The position numbers and the translations under genes are program-made. From contig CADASK010000006.1 of the NCBI GenBank assembly GCA_902790495.1, positions 1 through 55,239 of the forward strand: 55,239 nucleotides of DNA, written 5' to 3'. The notes beneath the pieces were generated by a model. It had not been told where the DNA came from and made no database searches. It saw only the letters and a list, made by a program, of their open reading frames with translations. The stretch comes from an uncultured Eubacteriales bacterium. Lineage in GTDB: Bacteria; Bacillota; Clostridia; Christensenellales; Aristaeellaceae. This document shows positions 7,997 to 16,757 of this stretch, in pieces. Positions within the stretch are counted from its first letter, which is position 1. The number at the start of each line of letters is the position of its first letter.

Positions 7997-8025
7997 ATTA
8001 TATACGATTTTTTCCCCGCGGAAAA
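7997..8025 (-). promoter_or_regulatory. Promoter of the nadD-yqeK operon
   Basis: A perfect TATAAT (-10, 7997-8002 read on the minus strand) lies about 33 bases before the GTG start. The -35 candidate 17 bases away is TTTTCC, which is weak. The position directly after the dnaX terminator supports a new transcription start. Confidence 0.6.
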
Positions 8026-8059
8026 GAGGAAAATTGGCGGGGAAGAGAAAAACGGCAGA

Positions 8060-8094
8060 AAAACAAGCGCCGGGACAGCGCATCCTGTCCCGGC
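8060..8094 (-). terminator. Rho-independent terminator after dnaX
   Basis: GCCGGGACAG and CTGTCCCGGC form a perfect 10-bp stem with a 6-nt loop, six bases past the dnaX stop, followed on the minus strand by GCTTGTTTTTC. Confidence 0.9.
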
Positions 8095-8099
8095 ACACG

Positions 8100-9671
8100 T
8101 TATTGTTCAATCACGTTCTCCGCGCCGAAGACGTCGCGGAACTGCTGCAGCTGGCTGCCGGCCTCCTTCCGGGGGGCCGCCTCGGCCCTCGCGTCGAAGG
8201 TGGCGGGCGCGCCGGAGATCTCCGTGAGCAGCTGCTCGACCTGGGCCTTACCCCTGTCGATGACGATCAGCGAGCCCTCCGCGCCGGGGTTGGGCCGCCA
8301 GCTGTAGACGCCGCCGGCGCACCCGGCAAACCGGCCCTGGCCTAAGAAGGCGAACAGGCCGGGGTTGGCCCGCTTGAGCCGATCCATCAGCTCCTTCCAC
8401 ACCGCGTCGGAGTCCTTGCCGGAGGCCGTGGCCTCCGGGGGCAGCTGGGCGGGCGCGGCGGGCTTCGGCGGCGGGGCCTTCCTGGCTTCGGGCTTCGGGG
8501 CATCGGAGGCTGCCTGGACTGCTGCTGTAGCGTACTGGCCGGCGTCCAGGGCCTCCTGGAGGGCGCGCAGCTTCTTCTCCAGCTCGGCGATGCGGTCCCG
8601 CAGGGCGGCGGTGTCCTCCTCGCCGGTGCGCAGGCAGGCCTTCAGCGCGGCGGTCTCCAGGCACAGGCGCGGGGAGGAAGCGTAGCGCAGGGCCGTCTCC
8701 GTGCCCATGAACAGGTCCATCACGCTCATCAGCCGCGTGGGGGAGAAATCCTCCGCCTGGCGCACATAGTCGCCCGCGGCCTCCTCCGTCAGATCCAGCA
8801 GCGTGGCCAGCTCGTCCGGGCAGGCCTTGGCCATCATCAGGGCGCGCATGTGCTGGGCGACCTCCCGCGCGAAGATGGCGGGGTCGCGGCCGTCGCGGAT
8901 CAGCTCGTCCACCGCGCCGAGCAGGGCGGCGGCGTCCTCGCGCTCGATGGCCTCGGCAAAGCGGAAGAGGAAGGAGCGGTCGTTGGTGCCCAGCACCTCC
9001 CGGGTGCGCGCCAGGTCGACGCGCCCGTCGTAGGACAGGCACATGTCGAGGATGGACAGGGCGTCGCGCATGCCGCCCTCCGCCGCCCGGGCAATGCGCT
9101 GCAGGGCCTCGTCGTCCGCCTCGCGGCCCGCGGCGTCGCACACCATCCGCAGGCGTCCCGCGATCTGCGGCACGGGGATGCGCGCGAAGTCGTAGCGCTG
9201 GCAGCGGGAGAGGATCGTGTTGGGCAGCTTCTGGGGGTCGGTGGTGGCGAGGATGAAGATGGCGTGCTCCGGCGGCTCCTCGAGGGTTTTCAGCAGGGCG
9301 TTGAAGGCCTTGTCCGAAAACTCGTGGATCTCGTCGATGATGTAGACCTTGTAGCGGCTCTCGTTGGGCACCTTGCTGTTGGAGGCGGCGTCCATCTCGA
9401 TGACGTCCAGGGCCTCCGCCGCCGCGAGCCGCTTGCAGCTGGCGCACTCGCCGCAGACGTCGCCGTCCTGCGGGTTCAGGCAGTTGACCGCCCGGGCGAA
9501 GATCTTCGCCGCGGAGGTCTTGCCGGTGCCCCGGCTGCCGCAGAAGAGATAGGCGTGGCCGATGCGGCCGCTCGCCACCTGGTTGCGGAGCGCCTGCACG
9601 ATGTGCTCCTGTCCCACCATGTCCGCAAAGCGGGCAGGGCGGTACTGGCGGTACAGCGCCTGATAGGCCAT
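8100..9671 (-). CDS. dnaX: DNA polymerase III subunit gamma/tau with a short internal deletion
   Basis: 523-residue clamp-loader ATPase of the replisome. Visible are the N-terminal YQALYRQYRPARFADMVGQE, Walker A GSRGTGKTSAAK, the zinc cysteines in VCGECASCK, Walker B VYIIDEIHEF, the AFNALLKTLEEPPEH segment and the arginine-finger ILSRCQRYDF, then a proline/alanine-rich linker and a C-terminal tau-like part. Between DAASN and YKVYIIDE there are only about 8 residues (SKVPNESR), where the family normally has about 20, so the helix that begins GVDD is missing in frame. The start at 9671 follows AAAGGAG. The deletion may be real or an assembly fault. Confidence 0.93.
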   Translation of the reverse strand: MAYQALYRQYRPARFADMVGQEHIVQALRNQVASGRIGHAYLFCGSRGTGKTSAAKIFARAVNCLNPQDGDVCGECASCKRLAAAEALDVIEMDAASNSKVPNESRYKVYIIDEIHEFSDKAFNALLKTLEEPPEHAIFILATTDPQKLPNTILSRCQRYDFARIPVPQIAGRLRMVCDAAGREADDEALQRIARAAEGGMRDALSILDMCLSYDGRVDLARTREVLGTNDRSFLFRFAEAIEREDAAALLGAVDELIRDGRDPAIFAREVAQHMRALMMAKACPDELATLLDLTEEAAGDYVRQAEDFSPTRLMSVMDLFMGTETALRYASSPRLCLETAALKACLRTGEEDTAALRDRIAELEKKLRALQEALDAGQYATAAVQAASDAPKPEARKAPPPKPAAPAQLPPEATASGKDSDAVWKELMDRLKRANPGLFAFLGQGRFAGCAGGVYSWRPNPGAEGSLIVIDRGKAQVEQLLTEISGAPATFDARAEAAPRKEAGSQLQQFRDVFGAENVIEQ

Positions 9672-9707
9672 GGGCAGTGCTCCTTTCTGGCTGATGATTG
9701 TATTGCT

Positions 9708-10094
9708 TCAGGGTTCAGCTTCTTCTTCCGGCGCGGACAGATCCAGCGTGTCGCGGAAGCCCGCGAGCTTCTTCACGCCGATGCCGCGCACGGCCAGCAG
9801 ATCCTCCGGATAGCGGAACGGGCCGTGGGCCTCCCGCTCGTCCAGGATCGCCTGGGCGAGGCTTTCGCCTATACCGTGAAGCTCCGTCAGCTCATACAGG
9901 TCGGCGCTGTTCACGTCCACGGTGCCGTCGGGCAGCCGGATTTCCGGCAGGGCCGCTGTCCGCCCGGAGGCGGCATAGACCGCCCGCTCGGTGCGGCGCT
10001 GAAGCCAGGCGTGCCTGGCGGCGGGCCACGCGGCCGCGAGGATGGCCAGGATCAGCAGGGCCAGGCCGATCCTCCGGCGCACAGCGGGGCTCAT
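9708..10094 (-). CDS. ComEA-like helix-hairpin-helix protein
   Basis: 128 residues: a membrane anchor near the N-terminus (IGLALLILAILAAAWPA), a short spacer and a C-terminal helix-hairpin-helix DNA-binding domain with VDVNSADLYELTELHGIGES, AQAILDEREAHGPF and LLAVRGIGVKKLAGFRD. This is the plan of ComEA, the surface DNA receptor for natural transformation, but the protein is short and no other competence gene is in the window. The ATG at 10094 overlaps the cysS stop (ATGA), so translation is probably coupled. The domain is certain; a role in DNA uptake is inference. Confidence 0.8.
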   Translation of the reverse strand: MSPAVRRRIGLALLILAILAAAWPAARHAWLQRRTERAVYAASGRTAALPEIRLPDGTVDVNSADLYELTELHGIGESLAQAILDEREAHGPFRYPEDLLAVRGIGVKKLAGFRDTLDLSAPEEEAEP

Positions 10095-11497
10095 ACGTTC
10101 TTGCGCACCTTCTGGCCCTGGGGCGTGTCCTCCAGGATGTAGCCGGCGGCCTTGATGGCGTCGCGCAGCTCGTCGGAGCGCTTCCAGTCCTTCGCCTTGC
10201 GGGCGGCGGCGCGGTCGTCCACCATCTGCTGGATGTCGGCGGGCAGGGCGTCTGCCTCGCGCTGCACCAGGCCCAGCACGTCGCACAGGCCGGAGAAGGA
10301 CTTCAGGGCAGCCTGCACAGCGCCCTTGGCGGAGGCGGCAGTGAGGCTGGTGTTCACGTCGCGCACCAGCTCGAAGATCGCGCCGATGGCGTCGGCGGTG
10401 TTCAGGTCGTCGTCCATGGCGGCGTCGAACTTCTTCTCATAGCCCTGCAGCCGCTCGAGCAGCGCGTTCTCCTCCTCGTTCAGCGGGCGATCCTCGGCCT
10501 TCTCCTGCAGGAAGCGCAGCTGGTCGCGGGCGGTGTAGAGGCGGGTCAGGCTCGCGTGGGCTGCGGCGATCTGGTCGCGGGAGAAGTTGATGGGGCTGCG
10601 GTAGTGGGCGGAGAGCATGAACATGCGCACGGCCTCCAGGTCGTACTCCTTGGCGATGTCGCGCACGGTGAAGAAGTTGCCCAGGGACTTGCTCATCTTC
10701 TGGTTGTCGATGTTGATGAAGCCGTTGTGCATCCAGTAGTGCACGTAGGGATGGCCCGTCGCGCCCTCGCTCTGGGCGATCTCGTTCTCGTGGTGAGGGA
10801 AGAGCAGATCCTTGCCGCCGCAGTGGATGTCGAAGGTTTCGCCGAGGTAGGTCATGGACATGGCGGAGCACTCCACGTGCCAGCCGGGACGGCCCATGCC
10901 CCAGGGACTCTCCCAGGCGGGCTCGCCGGGCTTCTGGGCCTTCCACAGCACGAAGTCGGCGGGGTTCTCCTTGTCGGTCTCCACGTCCAGGCGCTCGGAG
11001 GCACCCATCTCGCGGTCGTCCACGCTCTGTCCGGAGAGCTTGCCGTAGCCCGGGAAGGCGGAGACGCGGTAGTACACGTCGCCGGTCTTGCCCACGTAGG
11101 CGTGGCCGTTGTCGATCAGCTTCTGCACCAGGGCGATGATCTGGGGGATGTGCTCGGTGGCGCGGGGGTGCACGGTGGCCTTGTGGATGCCCAGGGCTTT
11201 CGCGTCGGTGTAATACTCGGCGATGAAGCGGTCGGCCAGCTCCTTGACGGTGATGCCCTCCTCGTTGGCGCGGCGGATCATCTTGTCGTCGATGTCGGTG
11301 AAGTTCTGCACGAAGGTGACCTCGTAGCCCTCGCGCTCAAACTGGCGGCGCAGCACGTCGAAGGTGATGAAGGGGCGCGCGTTGCCGATGTGGAAAAAGT
11401 CGTACACGGTGGGGCCGCAGGCGTAGATGCCCACCTTGCCCTCGTGCACAGGCTTGAACTCTTCCTTTTTGCGGGTGAGGCTGTTGTAGATAACCAT
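10091..11497 (-). CDS. cysS: Cysteinyl-tRNA synthetase
   Basis: 468-residue class I aminoacyl-tRNA synthetase that charges tRNA-Cys. The HIGH-type motif appears as YDFFHIGNARPF after the zinc cysteine in IYACGPTVYD, further zinc ligands are in GWHVECSAM and FPHHENEIAQSE, and KMSKSLGN is intact. Length matches the family. I chose the ATG at 11497 because GGAGGA sits 7 bases upstream; an in-frame TTG five codons earlier is inside that ribosome site. The gene overlaps the helix-hairpin-helix gene by four bases. Confidence 0.97.
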   Translation of the reverse strand: MVIYNSLTRKKEEFKPVHEGKVGIYACGPTVYDFFHIGNARPFITFDVLRRQFEREGYEVTFVQNFTDIDDKMIRRANEEGITVKELADRFIAEYYTDAKALGIHKATVHPRATEHIPQIIALVQKLIDNGHAYVGKTGDVYYRVSAFPGYGKLSGQSVDDREMGASERLDVETDKENPADFVLWKAQKPGEPAWESPWGMGRPGWHVECSAMSMTYLGETFDIHCGGKDLLFPHHENEIAQSEGATGHPYVHYWMHNGFINIDNQKMSKSLGNFFTVRDIAKEYDLEAVRMFMLSAHYRSPINFSRDQIAAAHASLTRLYTARDQLRFLQEKAEDRPLNEEENALLERLQGYEKKFDAAMDDDLNTADAIGAIFELVRDVNTSLTAASAKGAVQAALKSFSGLCDVLGLVQREADALPADIQQMVDDRAAARKAKDWKRSDELRDAIKAAGYILEDTPQGQKVRKNV

Positions 11498-11566
11498 AAA
11501 CTGTTCCTCCAAATGCTCAGATTGATGCGGTGTCTGTATGGCAGATGCGATGAGATGGACGGGGCG

Positions 11567-11992
11567 TCATTCGCCGCCGGCGAGGCGCTTCTCCAGGTAG
11601 GCGATGCGCTGCTCGTGGGCGCGGATGGCCTGGAGCATATCGTCCCGGATAACCTCGGTGTCGGCGCGCTCGCGGGCCGCCTTGATCTTCTCCAGGCGGG
11701 CCTTCGCGCCCTCCAGCTCCTGCTCCATGCTCTCGGGCTGGCCGAGGGCCTCGCCGTACACGGAGAAGAGCTCCTTCTCGATCTCGTGGTAAAACACGCT
11801 GTTGTTGGTGGCGAGGCTCAGGGCCTTGGCGCATTTGAGCAGCAGGCTCTGCACGCTTTCGCCGGCCTTGATGCCGCGCACGATCTCGCCCTGCAGCTGT
11901 TCGGTCAGGTGGGTTTTGCGCAGCCAGGCCTTGTACACGCCGAAGTCGTCCTGGACTTCGGGCGCGGTTTCCTTCTTCTCTTCTTCAGCCAT
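11567..11992 (-). CDS. Conserved-looking hypothetical protein with C-terminal coiled coil
   Basis: 141 residues, soluble and highly charged. The middle (VYKAWLRKTHLTEQLQGEIV, LLLKCAKALSLATNNSVFYH) is predicted helical; the C-terminal third (EQELEGAKARLEKIKAARER onward to AYLEKRLAGGE) has the heptad pattern of a coiled coil. I do not recognise the family. The start ATG at 11992 lies two bases after the tcdA stop, with AGGAG upstream, and cysS follows after 69 bases, so it belongs to the tcdA-cysS-dnaX transcript. No catalytic motif is visible. Confidence 0.75.
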   Translation of the reverse strand: MAEEEKKETAPEVQDDFGVYKAWLRKTHLTEQLQGEIVRGIKAGESVQSLLLKCAKALSLATNNSVFYHEIEKELFSVYGEALGQPESMEQELEGAKARLEKIKAARERADTEVIRDDMLQAIRAHEQRIAYLEKRLAGGE

Positions 11993-11994
11993 GC

Positions 11995-12816
11995 TCACAG
12001 GCTCCTTCCGGACAGATTGCAGGGGGGCGGACATCGCCCCTCCGCCACGAGGGGACAGTGCAGGCGGTTCAGGGCGATATCCTTCACGACCTCGCCGCCG
12101 AGGATCATCCCCATCACGGGCGGCACGAAGGCGACGCTGCCGGGGGTGGCCCGGCGGGAAGCGCCGCCGCGCTCAGGCTCGGCCTCAGGGCCGTCGGACA
12201 GGGGAGTGTCTTCCACTTCCTCCGGCACGGGGGTCAGGGCCTCCTCGCGTGAGTAGACCACTTTTAGGTGCCCGATGCCGCGCTTGCGCAGCTCGCGGCG
12301 CATGACCCGGGCGAGGGGACAGACGCTGGTGTCCGCGATGTCCGCCACCTCGAAGCGCGTCGGGTCGAGCTTGTTGCCCGCGCCCATGGCGCTGACGACC
12401 GGCACGCCCAGGGCCGTGGCCCGGGTGATGAGCGTCAGCTTGGCGGTGACGGTGTCGATGGCGTCGATCACGTAGTCGAAGAGGCTCAGGTCGATCTGAT
12501 CGGCGGTCTCCGGCGTGTAGAACAGCGGATGACAGGTAACGCGCAGCTCGGGATGGATGGCCAGCAGCCGGTCGCGGCAGGCCTCCACCTTGGGCTGTCC
12601 CAGGGTGTCATGGGTCGCGATGACCTGGCGGTTCAGGTTGGTCAGGCAGACCTTGTCGTCGTCCACGAGGTCGATGGCGCCCAGACCGCTGCGGGCCAGC
12701 ACCTCCGCCGCCGAGCCGCCCACGCCGCCGAGGCCGAACACGGCGACCCGTGCCTGACGCAGCCGCTGCAGCGCCGGTCTGCCCAGCAGCAGGGCTGTGC
12801 GGGAAAACTGATCCAC
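11995..12816 (-). CDS. tcdA: tRNA threonylcarbamoyladenosine dehydratase
   Basis: 273-residue E1-like ThiF/MoeB-fold enzyme (also called CsdL or YgdL) that uses ATP to cyclise t6A at tRNA position 37. The nucleotide-binding loop VAVFGLGGVGGSAAEVLARSG, here the first residues of the Rossmann fold, is followed by IDLVDDDKV, LNRQVIA, DYVIDAIDTVTAK and VVSAMGAGNKLDPT, all in family order. The GTG at 12816 is preferred because GGAGG lies seven bases before it; an upstream in-frame GTG abuts the ribosome site. It is the first gene after a good promoter and leads the operon to dnaX. Confidence 0.92.
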   Translation of the reverse strand: MDQFSRTALLLGRPALQRLRQARVAVFGLGGVGGSAAEVLARSGLGAIDLVDDDKVCLTNLNRQVIATHDTLGQPKVEACRDRLLAIHPELRVTCHPLFYTPETADQIDLSLFDYVIDAIDTVTAKLTLITRATALGVPVVSAMGAGNKLDPTRFEVADIADTSVCPLARVMRRELRKRGIGHLKVVYSREEALTPVPEEVEDTPLSDGPEAEPERGGASRRATPGSVAFVPPVMGMILGGEVVKDIALNRLHCPLVAEGRCPPPCNLSGRSL

Positions 12817-12852
12817 CGCGTTCACCTCCTCGTCTTCGTGTTGCTGTGAAAT

Positions 12853-12880
12853 ATCATACCTTTTTCAGCGCAAATGTCAA
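12853..12880 (-). promoter_or_regulatory. Promoter of the tcdA-cysS-dnaX operon
   Basis: On the minus strand TTGACA (12875-12880), a 16-bp spacer and TATGAT (12853-12858) lie about 37 bases before the tcdA start. This is a close match to the vegetative consensus. Confidence 0.8.
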
Positions 12881-12914
12881 CTGCCCAAATCAAATGAGAA
12901 AGGAAAAGCGGGCG

Positions 12915-12975
12915 GCGAAGGTTTGCAAAGGGCGATCGCAAAGCCCTTTGCCCGCGCCCGCAGGCGCGGAACCCC
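12915..12975 (+). repeat. Intergenic double-hairpin element, copy 2 (short form)
   Basis: Hairpin 1 is GCAAAGGGC / GCCCTTTGC with loop GATCGCAAA; hairpin 2 is CCGCGCC / GGCGCGG with loop CGCA; ends GGAACCCC. It sits upstream of the tcdA promoter and is antisense to the flanking genes. Confidence 0.9.
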
Positions 12976-13033
12976 TGCAGCGATACGACGGTCGGAAGCC
13001 CAGAATCGATTGCTGAGGAAAGAATCATCCAGC

Positions 13034-13064
13034 AAAAAGGACGCCGCCCAGAAGGACGGCGTCC
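13034..13064 (-). terminator. Terminator of the nucleoside ABC importer operon
   Basis: GGACGCCG and CGGCGTCC form an 8-bp stem with a 10-nt loop, followed on the minus strand by TTTTTGCTGG, 20 bases past the last permease stop codon. Confidence 0.85.
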
Positions 13065-13084
13065 GAAACGCTGAACCAATGGAA

Positions 13085-14023
13085 TCAGCGGGTGCCCTTG
13101 TCGTAGGGGATACCCTCGGCCTTGGGCGCGTGGGAGGTCTTGGAGGTGAAGGCCAGCACAATCAGACACACGATGTAGGGCATCATGTTGTAGATGTTGC
13201 TGGGCAGCTTCAGGGCCGCCAGGAAGGGGAAGCCCATGTAGGTGTTGCTCAGTGCGCGGAAGAGGCCGAACAGCAGCGCCGCGATGGCGATGCGCCCCGG
13301 CTTCCACTGGCCGAAGATCATGACGGCCAGGGCCAGGAAGCCAAAGCCGGCCACGCCGTTTTCAAACTTCCACAGGGACACGCCCGCGAGGATGTAGCAC
13401 AGTCCGCCCAGACCGGCCAGCGCGCCGGAGATCAGCACGCCCATCCAGCGCATCTTGAACACGTTGATGCCGACGGAGGCGGCGGCCTGCGGATGCTCGC
13501 CGCAAGCCATCAGGCGAAGGCCCAGCTTGTTCTTGTACAGGAAGAGGTAGACCAGCACCACGGCGATGATCGCCAGGGGCATGAACCAGTTGAACTCGAA
13601 GCCGTCAATGTTCACGATGAACATCTTGCGCCCAGTCACGTACTCAATCTCGGAGGAGTGGTTGTCGGGGTTGGCGGCGGTGTTCATGGCCTTCACAAAC
13701 ACGGTGGCGGCGGCTGTGGCCAGCAGGTTCATGGCTGTACCGATCAGGGTCTGGTCTGCCTTGAAGTGAATGGCCGCAACGCCCAGCAGGCAGGAGTAGA
13801 GCATGCCCAGGGCGATGGCCGCCAATAGCGACAGGAGCACCATGACCGCCGGGGGGAGGTAGGACAGGCGGCTCATGACCAGCGCGCCGCCCAGGGCGCC
13901 CACCACCATGATGCCCTCCAGGCCCAGGTTAATGATGCCGGAGTGCTCGGAAATGCAGCCGCCCAGGGCCACCAGGAGAAGAACCGATGCGAAGATGAGG
14001 GTGTATTGAATCAGAAGCAGCAT
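13085..14023 (-). CDS. BMP-type nucleoside ABC importer, second permease
   Basis: 312-residue integral membrane protein with about eight to nine helices. It belongs to the BPD_transp_2 permease family, as shown by LGGCISEHSGIINLGLEGIM, ACGEHPQAAASVGINVFKMR and SGALAGLGGLCYILAG. In this family two permeases, a double-domain ATPase and a BMP lipoprotein import nucleosides such as guanosine or uridine. Its ATG follows the stop of the first permease with no gap (TAAATG), and GGGGAG is the ribosome site. It ends the operon before a terminator. The exact substrate cannot be read. Confidence 0.92.
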   Translation of the reverse strand: MLLLIQYTLIFASVLLLVALGGCISEHSGIINLGLEGIMVVGALGGALVMSRLSYLPPAVMVLLSLLAAIALGMLYSCLLGVAAIHFKADQTLIGTAMNLLATAAATVFVKAMNTAANPDNHSSEIEYVTGRKMFIVNIDGFEFNWFMPLAIIAVVLVYLFLYKNKLGLRLMACGEHPQAAASVGINVFKMRWMGVLISGALAGLGGLCYILAGVSLWKFENGVAGFGFLALAVMIFGQWKPGRIAIAALLFGLFRALSNTYMGFPFLAALKLPSNIYNMMPYIVCLIVLAFTSKTSHAPKAEGIPYDKGTR

Positions 14024-15121
14024 TTAGTTTTTCTCCCCTTTCTTTTCCTCGCTCCGGCTGATCATCCGGTTCATGGTCAGCTTGATAAAGAGCACGAAGC
14101 CGCACAGGTAGATGATCACGGAGGAGATCACGTCCGAGATCTGAGAGGAGTAGAAGTTGGTGTTGACGTTGGATCCGCCGTCAGTGATGTGCTGGATGAA
14201 GAAGGAGGAGAAGATGCTGCCGATGGGGTTCAGGCCGCCCAGGAAGGCGGCGGCGATGCCGTTGAAGCCCATGGCCGGCACGGAGGACTGGGTGCACTCC
14301 CAGCGCATGTAGCCGGTCTGGTAGAGCATCGAAGCGCCGAGGCCGGCCAGCGCGCCGGAGATCATCAGGGTCATGATGATGTTGCGATTTTCAGCCATGC
14401 CGGCGTAGCGGGCAGCGTTCTTGTTCAGGCCCGTGGCCCGCAGCTCATAGCCCAGGCGCGTCTTGTTCAGGAGGATCTCCACCGCCACGGCGATGATGAG
14501 GGCCAGCGGCACGGCGATGGTCACGGTGGCGTTGTTGAAGAGCTTGTCCAGCCCGATGTTGGGCAGCAGCGCCGCGGGATTCTCCTTGTCAAGGTACAGC
14601 GTATAGGGGCTGGCGGTCTCCTTGACATTGGAGAGGATCGTGTTGGCCGTATACAGGCCGATCCAGTTGAGCATGATGCCGGAGATGACCTCGTTGACGT
14701 TGCAGTACGCCTTCAGCAGGCCGACGATGCCGCCGTAGATGGCCGCGACGACCACCGCGAGGAGCATGCAGGGCAGCCAGCTCCAGCCCCAGCCCAGGGC
14801 GGCGTAGAGGCAGGCGCAGGCGCCGGCCACATACTGTCCGGCGGCGCCGATGTTGAACAGGCCGACCTTGTAGGCGAAGAGGATGCTCAGGGAGCACATG
14901 ATCAGCGGGATGGTCTTGGTCAGGGTGTTGCCGAAGTTCTTCAGGCGCAGGTTCGCCCGCTTGGAGGAGAAGAAGTTCTGGATGACCTTGAAGATCGATT
15001 CGGTCGCGCCCTGCGGGTTGATGATCAGCAGAACGATGTAGCCGATGAGCAGGCCCAGCAGGATGCAGATGATGGAGGCGACAAAAGCTTGCACTCCGGG
15101 GCGCTTCAGCAGTTTTTTCAT
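14024..15121 (-). CDS. BMP-type nucleoside ABC importer, first permease
   Basis: 365-residue membrane permease, longer than its partner. It has a hydrophobic N-terminus (VASIICILLGLLIGYIVLLI), then LFAYKVGLFNIGAAGQYVAG, NEVISGIMLNWIGLY, the cytoplasmic coupling segment LRATGLNKNAARYAGMAENR and SGALAGLGASMLYQTG. These are the features of the larger permease of the nupOPQ/yufOPQ type. The start overlaps the ATPase stop by four bases (ATGA), indicating coupled translation and equal supply of the membrane parts. Confidence 0.92.
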   Translation of the reverse strand: MKKLLKRPGVQAFVASIICILLGLLIGYIVLLIINPQGATESIFKVIQNFFSSKRANLRLKNFGNTLTKTIPLIMCSLSILFAYKVGLFNIGAAGQYVAGACACLYAALGWGWSWLPCMLLAVVVAAIYGGIVGLLKAYCNVNEVISGIMLNWIGLYTANTILSNVKETASPYTLYLDKENPAALLPNIGLDKLFNNATVTIAVPLALIIAVAVEILLNKTRLGYELRATGLNKNAARYAGMAENRNIIMTLMISGALAGLGASMLYQTGYMRWECTQSSVPAMGFNGIAAAFLGGLNPIGSIFSSFFIQHITDGGSNVNTNFYSSQISDVISSVIIYLCGFVLFIKLTMNRMISRSEEKKGEKN

Positions 15122-16659
15122 ACGTTCACCTCATCTCTCTTGGCGCCGGCCATATACAGGCCCAGCTCCTCTTGCGTGGTCTTCTTCGGATCCAGCTCGC
15201 CGACGATCTCGCCCTCGTACATCACGAGAATGCGGTCCGGCACGTCCATCACCTCATCCAGCTCCAGGGAAATCAGCAGCACCGCCTTGCCGGCGTCGCG
15301 CTGGGCCACCAGCTGCTTGTGGATGTACTCGATGGCGCCCACGTCCAGGCCGCGGGTGGGCTGCACGGCGACCAGCACCTCGGGCTGCTTGTCCAGCTCG
15401 CGGGCGATGATGGCCTTCTGCTGGTTGCCGCCGGACATGGCGCGGGCGGTGGTTATGGAGCCCTGGCCCGAGCGCACGTCGAACTTCTCGATCAGCTCAT
15501 CGGAATGCTCGCGGATGTTCTTGCGGCGCAGGAAGCCGATGCCGCTGGTGAACTTGGAGTCAAAGTAGGTCTGCAGGATGATGTTGTATTCCAGAGAGTA
15601 ATCCAGCACCAGGCCGTGCTTGTGGCGGTCCTCCGGGATGTGGCTCATGCCGGAGGTGGAGCGCTTGCGGATGGAGGCCTTGGTGATGTCCTTGCCGTCC
15701 AGGATGATCTTGCCGGAGGTGAGGGGCTCAAGGCCGGTCAGGCCGTACACCAGCTCGGACTGGCCGTTGCCATCGATGCCGGCGATGCACACGATCTCGC
15801 CCCGGCGCACCTTGAAGGAGACGTCCTTCACGGCGTTGTTGTTGTGCCGCTTGGAGGCGATGGTCATGTGGCTGACCTCCAGCACGGTCTCGCCGGGCGT
15901 GGCGGGCTTCTTGTCCACGTGGAAGTTGACGTTGCGGCCCACCATCATCGCGGAGAGCTCCTCCATGGTGGTGTCCTTGGTGTTGACGGTGCCGATATAC
16001 TTGCCCTTGCGCAGCACGGTGCAGCGGTCGGCCACGGCCATGATCTCCGCCAGCTTGTGGGAGATGAAGAGGATGGACTTGCCCTCGGCGGCGAGGTTGC
16101 GCATGATCTGCATCAGCTCGTCGATCTCCTGGGGCGTCAGCACAGCGGTGGGCTCGTCGAAGATCAGGATCTCGTTGTCGCGGTAGAGCATCTTGAGGAT
16201 CTCAGTGCGCTGCTGCATGCCCACCGTGATGTCCTCGATCTTCGCGTCGGGATCCACGTCCAGGCCGTATTTCTTGGACAGGGCGAGCACCTTCTCGCGG
16301 GCTTCCTTCTTGCGCAGGAAGCCGAGGGGACCGACGGGCTCCACGCCCATGATGATGTTGTCCAGCACGGTGAAGCATTCCACCAGCTTGAAGTGCTGAT
16401 GCACCATGCCGATGCCCAGGGCGTTGGCGTCGTTCGGGTCGTTGATCTTGACGACTTTTCCGTCCTTCTTGATGGTACCTTCCTCAGCCTGGTACAGACC
16501 GAAGAGAACACTCATCAGCGTGCTCTTCCCGGCGCCGTTTTCACCCAGCAGCGCGTGGATCTCACCCTTGCGCAGCTGCAGCGTGATGTTGTCGTTGGCG
16601 ATGATGCCGGGAAAGCGCTTGGTGATGTTCAGCATCTCAATGGCATATGGACTTTCCAA
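15118..16659 (-). CDS. BMP-type nucleoside ABC importer, double-domain ATPase
   Basis: 513 residues with two ABC domains. The first has Walker A LLGENGAGKSTL, the unusual signature ITVGMQQRTEIL and Walker B ILIFDEPTAVLTP; the second has the relaxed Walker A GIDGNGQSELV, signature MSGGNQQKAIIARE and VAVQPTRGLDVGA. This split between a good first site and a degenerate second site is normal for sugar and nucleoside importers of this class. The start is TTG at 16659, seven bases after GGAGGA. It follows the BMP gene after a 141-bp gap that contains two hairpins. Confidence 0.95.
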   Translation of the reverse strand: MESPYAIEMLNITKRFPGIIANDNITLQLRKGEIHALLGENGAGKSTLMSVLFGLYQAEEGTIKKDGKVVKINDPNDANALGIGMVHQHFKLVECFTVLDNIIMGVEPVGPLGFLRKKEAREKVLALSKKYGLDVDPDAKIEDITVGMQQRTEILKMLYRDNEILIFDEPTAVLTPQEIDELMQIMRNLAAEGKSILFISHKLAEIMAVADRCTVLRKGKYIGTVNTKDTTMEELSAMMVGRNVNFHVDKKPATPGETVLEVSHMTIASKRHNNNAVKDVSFKVRRGEIVCIAGIDGNGQSELVYGLTGLEPLTSGKIILDGKDITKASIRKRSTSGMSHIPEDRHKHGLVLDYSLEYNIILQTYFDSKFTSGIGFLRRKNIREHSDELIEKFDVRSGQGSITTARAMSGGNQQKAIIARELDKQPEVLVAVQPTRGLDVGAIEYIHKQLVAQRDAGKAVLLISLELDEVMDVPDRILVMYEGEIVGELDPKKTTQEELGLYMAGAKRDEVNV

Positions 16660-16693
16660 AGCGATCTCCTCCTGACTTCAGAATCCTATTTTC

Positions 16694-16757
16694 TGACAAA
16701 AACCCCGTTTCACCGTCCTGCTCTGAACGGAACCGGCGGGAAAAGGGGCTTTTGTCA
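16694..16757 (-). other. 13-bp RNA hairpin between the BMP gene and the ABC ATPase gene
   Basis: In the minus-strand transcript UGACAAAAGCCCC pairs with GGGGUUUUUGUCA over 13 positions, one of them a G-U pair, with a 38-nt loop. It lies after the terminator-like hairpin of the BMP gene and shortly before the TTG start of the ATPase. It could protect the BMP mRNA 3' end or act as an alternative fold to the terminator, since its 5' arm includes that terminator's T-tract region. Confidence 0.6.

Noticed and set aside
7856-8110. Frame extending upstream of nadD in another phase
   Set aside because: It crosses the dnaX terminator and the nadD promoter and has no homology features.
11498-11566. 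Possible T-box leader before cysS
   Set aside because: The gap before cysS is only 69 bases, with no specifier stem or T-box sequence.
12930-12940. GCGATCGC octamer in the repeat loop, like the cyanobacterial HIP1 motif
   Set aside because: It occurs here only inside the structured element, and gene content is Bacillota-like.
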